From: Phymatolithon calcareum | Taxonomy: Eukaryota; Rhodophyta; Florideophyceae; Hapalidiales | Length of the DNA stretch: 64,000 nucleotides | NCBI GenBank assembly: GCA_977006965.1 | Contig: OZ345378.1 | Span: 868,001-932,000 of the forward strand | Direction of reading: 5' to 3' | Part shown: positions 42,691-54,139 of the stretch, piece after piece | Position numbering within the stretch: position 1 is the stretch's first letter | Layout: every line of letters starts with the position of its first letter | Made by a program: the position numbers and the translations under genes | Notes under the pieces: model-generated | What the model saw: only the letters and a program-made list of their open reading frames with translations | Database searches by the model: none | What the model was told of the DNA's origin: nothing

Positions 42691-42699
42691 TGGAGGGGA

Positions 42700-43290
42700 T
42701 ACAAATTTTGATGATTTTATTTTTGAGAGCTCCCAAAGCCTCACCTTGGAGTAACGGGGCAGCTCTTGCATAATCTCTACGCTATAGTCATCTGGCTGCT
42801 TAAAACGTTCTTGATTCGTAATTCTCTCCCAACAAGAGCTCCTGTCAGTCTCTTGCACTCAAACTCAATTTCTGTACTCATCTTCGATGACGCTAGAGTA
42901 CGTTGTAAGGCGACTAGTTCGACCACCACGGTAATCCCACAGTAGGCACCCAACACTGATTTCCTCCAAAGGGGTGCTCGGTTGAATATCAACCTTAGGC
43001 ACCTTAAACGTGTTGTTCTTTCTCCTATGTACAGGATCCCTGGTAGCTTGCCTTCAATAGGAATCTTCATTGATCTGCCTACTTCTTCCTTTTCCCATAC
43101 CTTAATTGTTTCTTCTCTCCTCCACAGATCCCTCCTGGGCTTTCTGAAGGGCTTGTCGCAAGTCTTCATACATCTTGAGATATTCAATATCCTTCATTGC
43201 TTCCTTTACGTCCTCATCTCTTCCAACGTACTCTTCTGTTTCTTCAAGGGGCTTTTTGTGCCTTTGCCTACGGAGGGGTAACACATTACT
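42700..43290 (-). mobile_element. 5'-truncated LINE copy (family A)
   Basis: Carries the last 136-170 codons of the family A ORF2 (LRCLRLIFNRAPLWRKSVLGAY and the final ALVGRELRIK), with the same 3' UTR as the long copy next to it (GAGAGCTCCCAAAGCCTCAC on the plus strand). It ends near 42690 in TATCCCC without poly(A). It sits in the same orientation only about 50 bp from the 3' end of the full copy. Confidence 0.82.
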
Positions 43291-43341
43291 TTGTAACATC
43301 CGAAATAGAGAACCCTATGAATAATTGGCTTTCGCAACGGG

Positions 43342-46300
43342 GATATGTGTTGATTTATTTTAAAAGCTCCCAAGGCCTCTCTTGAAGAGTAACAGGGCCG
43401 CTTTCGCACGATTTTCTAAGGTCACGTAGTTTGACTGTTCAGTACATCCTTGATTCGTATTTCTCTCCCAACAAGTGCTCCAGTTAGTCGCTTACATTCA
43501 TATTCAATTTCAGGACTAATCTTGGATGAAGATAGAATGCGTTGGAGCGCGACCAGCTCAATCACGGCTGTGACACCAAAGTATGCACCAAGTACTGATT
43601 TTCTCCAAAGAGGTGCTCTATTGAATATCAGCCGTAGGCATCGCAACCGTGTAGATCTTTCTCTTACGCGGAGAACCATCGGTAGATTGTTCGAATCAGT
43701 TGGTATCTCGAGCGATCTTCCCTCTTCTTCCTCTGCCCATAACTCAATTCTTTCTTTTCGTCGCCCTTTCTTTGAGACTGAACCCTCCTTGGCTTTGTCG
43801 AGAGCTTGCTGCAGATCTTCATATTTCTTGAGGCACTCTATGTCCTTGATTGCCTCCTTAATGTCTTCATCTCTCCCAGAATACTCATCTGCTTCGTCGA
43901 GGCGCTTCTTCTGTTTCACAAGACTCGCAGAGAACCTTTCTGCTTGGTGTCTTCTCCTCATGGCAGGTGGTTCTAGTCGGCACAGAACTCGCATTCTTCC
44001 ATGGCGGTGCTGGGCATATGTCCCAAAAACATACTTGAAGAATAAACCTTCTGCAGATTCGATTGCTGATTGTAATCGCTTTGTCAGAGGCGTGACGTGG
44101 AGTGCGTACTCCCACTTTGGCAAAATAAGCGACTTGAAGATTCTAATGCATGTCACAGGCTGAAAGCCTCGAACATTGACTCCAATATCCCGCAGTTTGT
44201 GTATGCACCTCACTGCATTTCGTACTCTTGATAACGCCATGTCGTCTGTTACGCCATTGTGGTTCATGCTTATACCGAGATACGAGAGCCTCCAAGCTTG
44301 ATGAAGAACTCGACCCGCAATGTGGAAGGTGTGTTTCCTGAGTCCCTTGTATTTAAGGATCTCGCTCTTTCCGGGCTTTGTGTTCCAGGTCATACCATTT
44401 TCCTTCGCCCAGGTAGTCGCTATATCAAGTAGCTTCTGCATTCCTTCTCCATCCTTTGATTGCAGCTGGACATCGTCAGCGAACAGTTGCGCTGGATTTT
44501 CAGAGACGTCGCTGGGGACGTTGGAGACCGCTTCCGCGAATGTATCCATGAAGATATTGTACAGGCACGGGGCTCAGTGGGGACCCTTGAGGTACTCCTC
44601 GATCGATAATGCACCATGTTCGTGTATCATCGCCTGCTGACGTAACCCACGAGGGTTTCAGAAGATATGCCACCATCCTTGTTATTTCGTCGGGTAGCTT
44701 CTGCTCGAGTCTTTTCATGAGGATGTCTCGTGGCACCCTGTCATATGCTGCAGAGAGGTCAAGAACCGCGACAAAAGGATGACCATCTTTCATGGCACAT
44801 TTTGCACGGAGTATCGCAATATATGTGCTCTTGTCTTTTCGGAAACCTAGCTGGGCACTGTTGAAACGGTAGTGTTCCCTTATGTATGAGTCGAGTGCGG
44901 AATCGATGATTTTCCTGGCTTGACTTAATAGCGATATAGGTCTGTAGTTCGCTGCAACATGGGGTGGGCCTTTCTTGTACAGAGGGATCAGAGTAGCTTG
45001 ACGCCACGCTCGCGGAAGACATTTGAGCCTTCCACATGTCTCCCATAAGGCTATCAATATACTCAATCCGGCCTCCTTGTTCGCATGCATCATTTCAACT
45101 GCCACTCCGTCAGGGCCGACCGCCTTCCCTTTTGGTGCTCGGTTGAATGCCCTAGTAATGTGCCGCCTCATTGCCCTGTTGACTGTAAAAGCCTTTAGTG
45201 GCACATTCCAGTCATTTTCAGCCTTGCACACATTAGAAATATACGCAGAGAATTTGCTCGGATGTACTGGAGCTCCGATTGCCTTGCTCGACCCTTTTCT
45301 TCTTGTTTTTGACTTCATAATTTTGCTTGCAACGTTGGCTGCCTCAGTGGGACCCAGTTCTTCCACTCCATCAAGGTATCTTTCAAACTGCTCACGTTTC
45401 GCTTTTCTTACTTTCTTTTGGATTTGTGTCTTAATTTCTCGGAGGGCAAGCCGGTCCTTTTCAAGCTCGGTTCTTTTGTAAATCTTGTACAATCGAGTTC
45501 GCTTCTTGGCTAGTTTGTCGAGCTCATTGTTCCAAAAGGTCTTGAATCTTGACGGCCTGGGCCTAGAGGACGTCCATGGCTGTATAAGATTCTTCGAAAA
45601 CCTTTCGTACCATTTTTCCAAGTCTTGTTTGCGATTGCAGGCTTGCAGTTGCTCCAGCATCATCGGCGCCCACTTGGACTTTTCTTCTTTTGCCTTAGCT
45701 GCTTTTGCTACGCTTCGCCTGGCGGACTTAGAAACAACTGTCTGTCTTTTCCCAGGAACAATCCTGTTGTTGATGACTCTTGTTGCCACCGGAATGTGTT
45801 CGGTGACGCCTTCCCACATTCCGTTGACCAGTTCAGGTACCTCTGCTTCTAAACATTTTGTCATGAAAATATCAATGTTGCTCTTCCCCTGTCTGGAGAC
45901 AAAAGTAGGACTTGTTGCAGTCCTTACTCTCCAGTTGAACTTTGCAGCCCAAGAGACAACCTTGTTTCCTCGCCAGTTACCCACGCGGTCCCAGTGCCTA
46001 TGTCTTGCATTAAAGTCGCCCATCACTAGTGACTTCCCTCTGCAGTGTTGGTGAATGAATTTGAGACATTCGTCATATTCCTTGTGGCTAGCAAGCGGGG
46101 AGATGTACACAACAGCGACGGCAATGTCCATTACATTAGCAATTACCACCTGGAACATTCGTGTAGCCATTTTCCCAAGAATTCTTGTCGGAGTTCCGGG
46201 CTTAGTCAGTAAAGCAACTCCACCTCTTGGTCGTTCCCCAGGCCCCTGAGGGCGGGTTGCGCAAATTTGGTCGTAATTCACCCTGATCGCCGTGTCTTCT

Positions 46301-46431
46301 TTCTGAAACGTCTCCGTCAGTCCAAGCACTTGCATATGGAATTTTTCCATTAATTGGTCGACCATCGTGGGCGTCTCCGCTGAGCCGCCCACGTTGAATG
46401 TGGAAAATAATATTCTATTTCCAAAAATCAT
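43342..46431 (-). mobile_element. Nearly complete LINE (family A), endonuclease plus reverse transcriptase, one frameshift
   Basis: Minus-strand ORF2 from ATG 46431. The apurinic-type endonuclease has FSTFNVGG, GLTETF, VVYISP, VMGDFNARHRHW, SNIDIF and a final TEHIPV. The reverse transcriptase has YRPISLL, QLGFRKDKST, FVAVLDLSAAYD with catalytic Asp, and GVPQGSPLSP; after a single-base frameshift at about 44570-44580 it continues with FADDVQLQ, GKSEIL, LSYLGISMN and a C-terminal domain ending at 43422. Together this is about 1000 residues. The frameshift lies between the GVPQG and FADD motifs, so this copy cannot make a full enzyme without recoding. No ORF1 and no RNase H were found. The 3' UTR ends near 43342 with AAAATAAATCAACACATATC. 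The clade was not assigned. Confidence 0.9.
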
Positions 46432-46696
46432 GACATCTCGATTCCTTCAGCGTCCCTGTGCGATGCTGGTGTGGGTATCGGGTTGGAAATATCTTCATGG
46501 TTGGGTACATCATTTTCATTCACGCTTGGCTTAGGTGTTGATTCACTCGCAACGCTTGAGTATGACTAGGCTAGTTATCGAAACCTCAGTGTGCTTGGAT
46601 TTTTGAGGTTGTTCCAGCAATGGAAAAGATATTGCTCGCCATCTCTGCGGACAGCCCACTCGCGAGTGGCCTAAACGGTGATGTCATGGGCCCGGT
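46432..46696. other. Probable LINE 5' region
   Basis: Between the LINE ATG and the next gene. The LINE 5' boundary cannot be placed; no ORF1 candidate of useful length is present. Confidence 0.3.
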
Positions 46697-47173
46697 TTAG
46701 GTGCTCCAGACGCTCACCCAGTCCCCGCGACTTCCCCCGAGATTCCGTAGAAAGCACACAGCCCAAGTAGCTTTGACGTGTATTGACGCCGTCCTTTCTC
46801 GATAGCAGCTGATTGTCACGGGCCTTCGAGCTTTGATGCACTCAATGTGAAGCCTTACCGGTGCGGGGTTATGCTTATTGTAGCAGTGAATGGTCACACC
46901 ACTGAACCATGTTCCAACGTGCACGCAATGTCTTTTGCTGTACAGCTGGCAACCCGGGTATCCTTTTTTAGTCGTACAGTACGCAGGACACTTCCTCATC
47001 TTATCGATCACGGAAATGCTGTCACTAAATGCTAAACCGGTTGACACAACGTTGGGGACAGACTTACGCGAAACCGATCGCTGGTCAGGTTCAATGGCAA
47101 AAGAGGGGATTGAGGCGGAATGCGAAAGACAGAGACCCAGGCTGATGAATGCGAAAGTGAGTACAACTCTCAT
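46697..47173 (-). CDS. Cys-rich secreted protein, function unknown
   Basis: A 158-residue ORF from ATG 47173 with a signal peptide (MRVVLTFAFISLGLCLSHSAS) and a mature part with eight cysteines after residue 60 (CPAYC, GCQLYSKRHC and others) plus aromatic residues, as in small disulfide-rich extracellular proteins. No family was recognised. It lies directly upstream of the LINE on the same strand. Its signal peptide and cysteine content make it more than a chance ORF, but expression is unknown. Confidence 0.5.
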   Translation of the reverse strand: MRVVLTFAFISLGLCLSHSASIPSFAIEPDQRSVSRKSVPNVVSTGLAFSDSISVIDKMRKCPAYCTTKKGYPGCQLYSKRHCVHVGTWFSGVTIHCYNKHNPAPVRLHIECIKARRPVTISCYRERTASIHVKATWAVCFLRNLGGSRGDWVSVWST

Positions 47174-49234
47174 TTTGTAATTTGAGGATGATATAGCCGA
47201 AATTCCGTTCTTCGCTGCGGAGAGGGCTGTTCGCCAGAGATAATGAAATTTTTGTGAATATCGATCAGAGTTGAGACTAGAGGGGACTCCTTTTAAGGAA
47301 GTAAGAAGCGTCCGCAGTGATCAGATCTGCGCAATATGTGATACCTGACATGCTAAACAATGAATCATGCTTGATGTATTAACATGGTGACTGGCATGGT
47401 AGCAAGTGATGGGGCTGTTGCCTCATGCATTTTTCAACGGGCCGGAAAGAATTCAATGCAAAAAATAAAGAATTATTCTCGATGTCAAAAAGCAGCTAGG
47501 GATATTTCCCTGCCAGGAATCTCACGGCAATGAATTACAGTTCATACTGCAATGCTGCGGGCTCCAGAATTGTTCACAATTTCCGTCCAAACTCCCCCTT
47601 CCACCAGCAGAAATCGTGATGTAAAATGATTCGAACATCGAAATAGTCCTTGTTGAGGAGAGCATCGTCCTTCACTGGACGTGACAACATTGTACTTTGA
47701 AGCAACTAATTAGTTGTTTATTTAAAAGCCCTTAATAGCACTCCTAAGACTGTACGAGAGCAGCCTGTTGGTACTTGCTCATTACGTGACAATAGCTGTC
47801 AAGCCTGGAGTTCAAGGAAATATTAACAATGGACTCAAGGAAGCACGTCAGCGCTGCAACAACGTTCTCCCTCTATCGCTCCCAACCCGGAAGTATTTTC
47901 GTATTCCATTATCCTACCAGAAATTTCCAATGTCGTGGACAATTCAGTGGAAAGAGTGCCCAGACTGAGAATATATGCGATAGCTATTCCCGTATCATTC
48001 ACTCGCAAATTCCGAAAGCTCCAGGCATTGTTCTGTCCCTTATAGCAGTGCTGTTTCCGCAGTCCGGACTGCAAACACGGTGTAGTAGTTCGTTTGACAT
48101 ATATTTATTTACAAGCCAAGTTTACATAATCTTAACAACTATCTGTAGACTATTCCTTACTTAGATCTCGATGCAAAGAGTCAGGGCAGCTGAAGACACG
48201 GCTCTGTGAACAGCATGCGTACAAGCATTGTACCGTTACACCAGCCAGACGACCAGAGCCTGCCATAAGCGCACAGTTTGTCGATCGATAGTCAGAACGT
48301 AGGTTGGAGTCTCCAGGTTATTCCGCCCGGACGGCTATATAGGCAAGAGGGCGGGAGAACTCCAAGTGAACAAGCTACCACGCTTTCCTACAACTAAGTT
48401 TGCCCCTATGTGCAACACAATGTCGTTCAGAGGCATACCAAACCATCTTTCGGCAATGACTCCTTTCCGTGCTGCTCTTCATTACAGCGACCCACAAGGT
48501 GATCTTTGTATTGCCTCTCGCCAAGCGAAGCATCCCAATACCCATTCACGGGTAACATGTGGTCGACGAACCTGTGCAACACAAATGTCTCTAGACTCAT
48601 CATCACGAGTTTACAGAAGTACTAGACGATGAGATCGTCTATAGTTCGCAGTGGCGCGGTTCAAATATTTTTAAATATTTGAACCGCGCCACTCTCATTA
48701 TTTATCGCAACTGTGACGTAAGTTTCGCTGTTCCTCGCTTTCTGCATGCAGCGAGGACGAAAAGCATCTTCGGAAAGTCCTGTCCTCCACATTTCCTTCC
48801 GACGCATCGATCGGCTTAGGACTGCCTGTTCCGTGTCGGCTCTGAAACAAGCCTGTAGAGATACATTTCTCAATATTATCAATGGCAAAGCACAACTGAA
48901 TCAAGTGAATAAGTACAAAAGGTAGAACTAAATTTAGTGCAAGTAACCTTTATTTCATGAAATAGGACTCCCGCAGGAGTCCTCAATTGTTTTAAAAAAT
49001 TCCACTCTTCTATGGTTTTAACTAAAAAATAGAGGAGGTAAATAATTTTTTGCTATTACTGGGTGTACAGCTGCCCCGCAACGTGAAGGTATCATATCTC
49101 AATGTGTGACAGCCCTCGGCTCCTTTCAACCTCCCATTCCTCACACAGGTACATCCGTGTTGACTACCGAACATAACCGCTCACTTTCGACTGTGCGCAA
49201 GCAGCCTGCCGTTATAGTGGACGCCTTGTCCATC
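47174..49234. other. Intergenic and repeat-derived sequence
   Basis: No supported gene in 2 kb. It holds a LINE-3'-end-like segment near 47710-47745 (TTTATTTAAAAGCCC), a TATA-like CTATATAGG at about 48340, a perfect palindrome at 48650-48693 and a short one at 48964-48983. The ORF at 48366-48632 has no domain and no ATG near its start. Confidence 0.4.
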
Positions 49235-50449
49235 ATGGCAGGCGGTATCAAGCGAGGAGCAGGGAGCACGAGACCTACGCGCGCCTCTCAAAACCATACA
49301 TCAAGTCCCGTCCCTCCCTTCGGCAACGGCGCGACCTCTGCCTTCTGGACAACATCAGGTCTGCAAAAGTTTTCGATATGGCAACCCCCAGACATGGACA
49401 GTCCACCTCCCCAATTCGTAAAGACTCCACCGCAGTCAAATCAGCTTGCAGCCGCTCTAGATGCCGCCGTTCAAGCCGCCGTAATTCGCGCCCTTGGTGC
49501 CATCACCTCTCCAACATACGCTGCCCCAACTCGTCTGGACGATGACGCCGCCTCAATTGCATCCAACTCTTCCACCCGCACAGTGCACCCCGACGACCAT
49601 CTTCTCGCCCGTCTCCGCACCGCCACAGAGCTCAACGAATCGCTCGTCTCCCGACTGGACGCCACTGATGCCGCCTCTGCCGCTCTCTCGGAACGTCTCT
49701 GTGCAGCGGAAACCACCGCGCGTCATCTCACCGCCGAGCGTGACGCCGATATTGCCGCTCGAGACGCCGAACTCGAATCCTTACGAGCAGATCTTGAGCG
49801 CGCGTCGAAAAATAGTGCTGCTCAACTTGCAGCGCTTCGCGATCAAATCCGCTCCGCGGGCGGAAAGGCTGGGGCGCGCGCGAATGCCGAACGAGCACGT
49901 GCTGATCGCGGCGCCGCCGCCCTCACGCGGCATGTTGACCGCGTTGAAGCTGCTCTTGTGCCGCAACTCGCAGCTCTTTCCGCGCGGATCGCACAACTTG
50001 AATTGCGAGCGTCCGATGCTGAGTTGGAAGGCCGTGAAGGTAGTGCTACTGAGCAGAGCGTATGTGCTGGATGTGCGGAAGAAATTGAAAAGAGCAGAGC
50101 GGCGGCTATTGAGGGTATCGGTGTGTTACGCTCTCGGTTGAAGCGAGTTGAGAGCCTTGCTGAGGGACAGGGGAAGGCTGCTGAGGAGGTGAGCGCGCTG
50201 CAAAGCGGCGCCGTCGATGCCGTCAAGGCTGAATGTGACAATCTGCGCACAGAGGTGGGCGGACTGAAGAAGCTAGTTGAGGCCAATTTGCGGGCACATT
50301 CTTCTATAGAAACTATTGTGAAAGAAAATGTGAGTTTGATAACGAAAAACGTGTGTATCGCTATGCGACAGTACACCAAGCGGGTTGTGGATGAGAATAA
50401 TGTGGCATTGACTGCCAAGTTTGCACCGCTTGTTACGAAGCCGAAATGA
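49235..50449 (+). CDS. Alanine-rich coiled-coil protein, function unknown
   Basis: 404 residues from ATG 49235 (ATCATGG context; the reading frame is open further upstream without an ATG). The N-terminal 110 residues are Pro/Ser/Thr-rich and likely disordered. From about residue 130 to 380 it is a long Ala/Arg/Glu/Leu-rich coiled coil (LRADLERASKNSAAQLAALRDQ and similar heptads), with a CAGCAEE pair at about residue 310. The C-terminus is Lys/Thr-rich. It resembles cytoskeletal or chromosome-structure coiled coils in composition only, so no function is claimed. It ends 135 bp before SPO11 on the same strand. Confidence 0.72.
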   Translation: MAGGIKRGAGSTRPTRASQNHTSSPVPPFGNGATSAFWTTSGLQKFSIWQPPDMDSPPPQFVKTPPQSNQLAAALDAAVQAAVIRALGAITSPTYAAPTRLDDDAASIASNSSTRTVHPDDHLLARLRTATELNESLVSRLDATDAASAALSERLCAAETTARHLTAERDADIAARDAELESLRADLERASKNSAAQLAALRDQIRSAGGKAGARANAERARADRGAAALTRHVDRVEAALVPQLAALSARIAQLELRASDAELEGREGSATEQSVCAGCAEEIEKSRAAAIEGIGVLRSRLKRVESLAEGQGKAAEEVSALQSGAVDAVKAECDNLRTEVGGLKKLVEANLRAHSSIETIVKENVSLITKNVCIAMRQYTKRVVDENNVALTAKFAPLVTKPK

Positions 50450-50584
50450 AGATGAAGCGAAAGTCAAACAAACCAATTCGTTTAAATATTAGGGACGTTC
50501 TAAACAAATTGTGTTTTAGCACTGCACTCGGTCTCACCCCGCAAGCAAGCGTGAGCATCCAGTCCACCCTCTGCGATACAAGCA

Positions 50585-52089
50585 ATGCAGCTCCCGAGTC
50601 CCCCGGTCGCGACAGGGACACCCCCGAGCCTGCGAGCACTGCGCGTTGCCTCGTTCATCGAGGACATTTACATCGCGCTTGTGCGCGACCTTGCCGCGGG
50701 CAAGATAGATGGGGCGGTAGTCATGATTTCTCGAACACGTTCCAACACTGAATTCTCCGATTCCGGTGCCATCATTCCGGGTTCTCGTACCACCGCTCGT
50801 CAACTCACTGAACGCTCTGTAACCCCACTTGCACGTTTGTTTGCTGTCCTATCCGCATGTCACGGGTTGCTTCTTATGGGTAAGAAGGTTTCGCAGCGAC
50901 AACTATACTACGCGTTAATCAACGACTTTCCAAATCAGAACGTTCTTAACGAAACTGTCTTGGATGCCTCTGCCACTCTCGCCGTGCCACGATACTGTCT
51001 TAATATTGGTGCTGCTACTCGCGGGGTCGTCGCGGGCGCACTCTTCGTGTCTGTTCCCGGCGCACGCACAGATGTCGACTGCAGATTTGTCGGTCCGGTA
51101 AGGCTCTTGTCCCATGCAGCGCTTGTTACTTGCGCTGCGGCAGTCTCGAGGAGTGATACTGATGATATCTTCTTGCCAACTGTCTGTCTGGGGTATTGTG
51201 GAGGCAGAATGGATGGCCGATTCCCGGTGACATTGAAGTTGTCAATGCATTGCGTATGGTGTCCACGGCACGATACATTGTTGGTAAGCGCAGGTGAACA
51301 TTGGAATGTTTCGGATGTATTTTCGTTTCTAAAGGAGTTTACCATTTTCGTTTTTTCTCCACGCAGTCATCGAGAAGTTTGGCATTTTCCAGAGGCTATG
51401 CGAGGACCGGTTCTTCAACCTGCTCCCAAGCATTTTGGTGTGCGGCAAAGGATATCCATCCATAGCCACTCGGGCACTTGCAATGCGACTGGAGCAGCAA
51501 TTTCGGTTTGTGTTTTGGAATTTTTTTGACGGCCTTGGCAGTTTGTGGATGAACGATTGAAGTGCTAAATGATACTTGTTTCCTTTTTTCTGGCAGACAG
51601 ACTTCCAGTGGTTGGACTCGCCGATTTTAATCCTCATGGTCTGGCAATTCTGCAAACATACCGCCAAGGAAGCATTCGATCCAGCATTGAAGGCTCACCA
51701 TACGGTAGGTAATGATGACTGCACTGACTCGTTGCGCTTTTACAACGCTTGCTTGGCGCAATCTTTTGACAAATTTGTGTTCATTTTCTTTTTCAGTTTG
51801 CACTGTGCGTTGGCTCGGGCTCCGCGCATCCCAAATCCGACGTATTGATGGCGTCCATTCTATTGGGGTATGCGGAGAGCCGCTGACGTCCCGCGATGTG
51901 ACTCTGTTGGCGTCGCTTCGCGAAACGGTGACGCGGTGCGGACTCGGGGCGGGGTATTTGGAGGAGCTGACAGGGATGGAAGTGGTTGGGAAACACGAGC
52001 TGCAGTGGTTGTACGGACATCCCGATGGACTGTCCTATCTGTCCAAAACGTTTCTACCTATGGCGATCATGGGGCGCGATTTTATATAG
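50585..52089 (+). CDS. SPO11: Meiotic double-strand-break protein SPO11 (TopoVI-A-like), five exons
   Basis: Exons 50585-51097, 51208-51283, 51367-51505, 51601-51704 and 51797-52089 give 374 residues. All four introns (110, 83, 95 and 92 nt) are GT-AG. The 5Y-CAP domain carries QLYYALINDF, with the catalytic tyrosine in the YY pair at about residue 108. Exon 2/3 rebuilds RYIVVIEKFGIFQRL, the Toprim Glu motif, followed by ILVCGKGYPSIATR. Exon 4 holds LADFNPHGLAILQTY, the Toprim acid motif with Asn where the classical DxD has its second Asp. Exon 5 begins VRWLGL and ends KHELQWLYGHPDGLSYL. Each junction restores a family motif, so the model is well supported. It acts in meiotic prophase nuclei; the partner TopoVIB-like subunit is not in the window. 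Confidence 0.92.
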
Positions 52090-52745
52090 AGACTTGGCGC
52101 GGATTGAGATGCGACAGCATGCATGCATTCTTATGGGCAGTAGATTCGCGTTGTCCGTTTGCTTTCTTGTGCGGACCATTCGCCACAAGTGAGAATGTGC
52201 GTTCCGTTCTAGTGGCAGTTTTAGAATAGAAACTAGCTATGTTTACTGTGGCATATTTTTGAGAGCGTCCAAGTTGAGAATTGATGAAGACGTGTTCTGA
52301 GTTTGTGTTTTTTGTCAGGCGGGTACTATCGAAGGCGTACTAATACTGCAACAAAAATTATTGCTCGGTAGCAAGCAGAACTTCTTTTGCACAGAAAGGG
52401 TTAGAGTTCTGCGTGCGTGCAATATGGAAAGTGAAATCAGGGGACAGTTACGGTTGGGGCGATGCATATTGTGCATATGGTATGCACAATATCTGCTTGT
52501 TTCAGCAATGTAAACTTCAAACAAAAGTGCCCAATGGATGACCTAGCGATAAACTTGTTTATCAAAAGCGCTCTGTGGTAGAAGAAACTCAACCTTACCC
52601 TGTCATTCTCGGCACACCTTTGCGCTCCCTCCAGCCTCATGGAAAGTACACTTTTGGGGAAGTAGCGCTTGTCGTTCATATCGTAAAAGACCGACTTCTT
52701 GAAAAAACGCGCGTCAAGTTCTTCTAAATTCCTCCATCACGCGAA
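52090..52745. other. Intergenic region between convergent SPO11 and BolA
   Basis: No supported gene. It includes a palindrome at 52464-52495 (GCATATTGTGCATA with its complement). Confidence 0.4.
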
Positions 52746-53072
52746 TCACTCTGCAGACGGCTTAGTAGGCGTAGCGGTGGTATCTTCTGCAGGAGTCTTG
52801 GTTTTCATGGAAAGTGCATGCACACGCTCAGTAATCTCGTCGGCGAGCACATTATACACTTGTCGATGGCGCTCGCGAAGCTTTAGACCTGTGAAAGATT
52901 CAGACACAATGACAACATCGAAATGGGTTTCGGGTAGCCCCGGGCTCTGTTCGTGTTTGGCGTGGAGATGCGACTGATCTTTGACAACAAGGCGGGTAGG
53001 GTTCAGATGTTCCGTGAGTTTCTGTAAAATCCGAGTTTGAATCGGGCCTGTCACCGCTCGAGTACTCGCCAT
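52746..53072 (-). CDS. BOLA1: BolA family protein (BOLA1-like)
   Basis: 108 residues from ATG 53072. BolA-fold motifs: HLNPTRLVVKDQSHLHAKH, ETHFDVVIVSESFTG and LRERHRQVYNVLADEI, with conserved His residues that ligate Fe-S clusters together with monothiol glutaredoxins; C-terminal VHALSMKTKTP. In eukaryotes BOLA1-type proteins work in mitochondria or plastids with GLRX5-like partners. The short Ser/Thr/Arg-rich N-terminus could be part of a transit peptide, but this is uncertain. Confidence 0.9.
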   Translation of the reverse strand: MASTRAVTGPIQTRILQKLTEHLNPTRLVVKDQSHLHAKHEQSPGLPETHFDVVIVSESFTGLKLRERHRQVYNVLADEITERVHALSMKTKTPAEDTTATPTKPSAE

Positions 53073-53443
53073 TCCCTGCGCTGAAGGTCAGTCGGTATCG
53101 TACTTCACAGCTGTTCGAGAGTCTGCAGTGAGTGCACGTATCGAGATTGTCCCTACTGTACAATCCGATTACATGTCTAGGGTGCATCTTCAGTCATACA
53201 TGTCCAGCGAGGACGCCATTTTTATTCAAAAATTACAAATTCGGACACATTTGGAAGGCCCAGACTTTTCATGAATTTACTGCATCCGAAGGTCGTTCTC
53301 CCGAAAAAGAACAGACTACTGTACACACGAAAACCCCCATTCTGCTTTACCTCGACCTCCCACCATTTCTTTTCTGCACAAACGCGCATCACGGACGGCT
53401 GTACAACGCTATTCGACTGAAGGTATTCATTCATTTGTTCGTC

Positions 53444-54139
53444 ATGGAGAACGGGGCTCCACAACCTACTTCATCACCAGAGATAGCGGAGCAGGCACGC
53501 GTTGCTACAGTTCTATACGACATGCTGTTACGCGGCGTCGCCCTCGATGATGACACCCTGTTGCATCTTTCCACAGCCTACCCTGCCTCCGCCGCACTCG
53601 CCCATCAATGCGCTCTTCGTAGCCGACACGCGCTGCACTTTGCAGATACACCGGATGCCCCAGATGCCAGTCTACATTCATACGCACCATCGCCGTTGCA
53701 ACAGCAAGTGAAAGTTGTCAGTCGCATCGACATTTTGTCTTTCGCTCGCTGGTCTGGCTGGCTTGGCTTCATTCTTGCATTTTCAAGGCTCGTTTTTGCC
53801 GCATTAATGGCGTTTACCACTACCGTTGCGCGTACTGCACATCCTGAAATTGCTTCCCAAGTTGTACAGATTGCCGAAGCCCTCGTGGGAACTGGCCGTG
53901 GCCTTCGCCTTTACAGAACCCTTCTGGCTTTTGTCGAGCTCCAGTTAGCAGAAGGAAACGGCCACACCGCGATGACGTCCGCAACAGACATCTCCATCAA
54001 TGCAGCCGTTTATCTCGCTTTGTGGTTTCCTGTAGGCGCCGGCATCATTGCGGCCCTCACTGGCGCCGTCACGGCGTTTTGTCTGAACGGTGCATTGATA
54101 CTTTCCGGCGGACTCCGGTATCAGCAACATGTAGAATAG
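53444..54139 (+). CDS. Predicted membrane protein, possibly PEX11-like
   Basis: 231 residues from ATG 53444; the frame is open upstream but has no ATG until here. The N-terminal half is soluble and His/Ala-rich. Hydrophobic segments occur at about residues 105-125 (WSGWLGFILAFSRLVFAALM) and near 180-225. The segment RIDILSFARW...VGTGRGLRLYRTLLAFVEL recalls the peroxisomal PEX11 pattern, but I cannot confirm it by eye. The BolA start lies about 370 bp upstream, in divergent orientation. Confidence 0.5.
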   Translation: MENGAPQPTSSPEIAEQARVATVLYDMLLRGVALDDDTLLHLSTAYPASAALAHQCALRSRHALHFADTPDAPDASLHSYAPSPLQQQVKVVSRIDILSFARWSGWLGFILAFSRLVFAALMAFTTTVARTAHPEIASQVVQIAEALVGTGRGLRLYRTLLAFVELQLAEGNGHTAMTSATDISINAAVYLALWFPVGAGIIAALTGAVTAFCLNGALILSGGLRYQQHVE

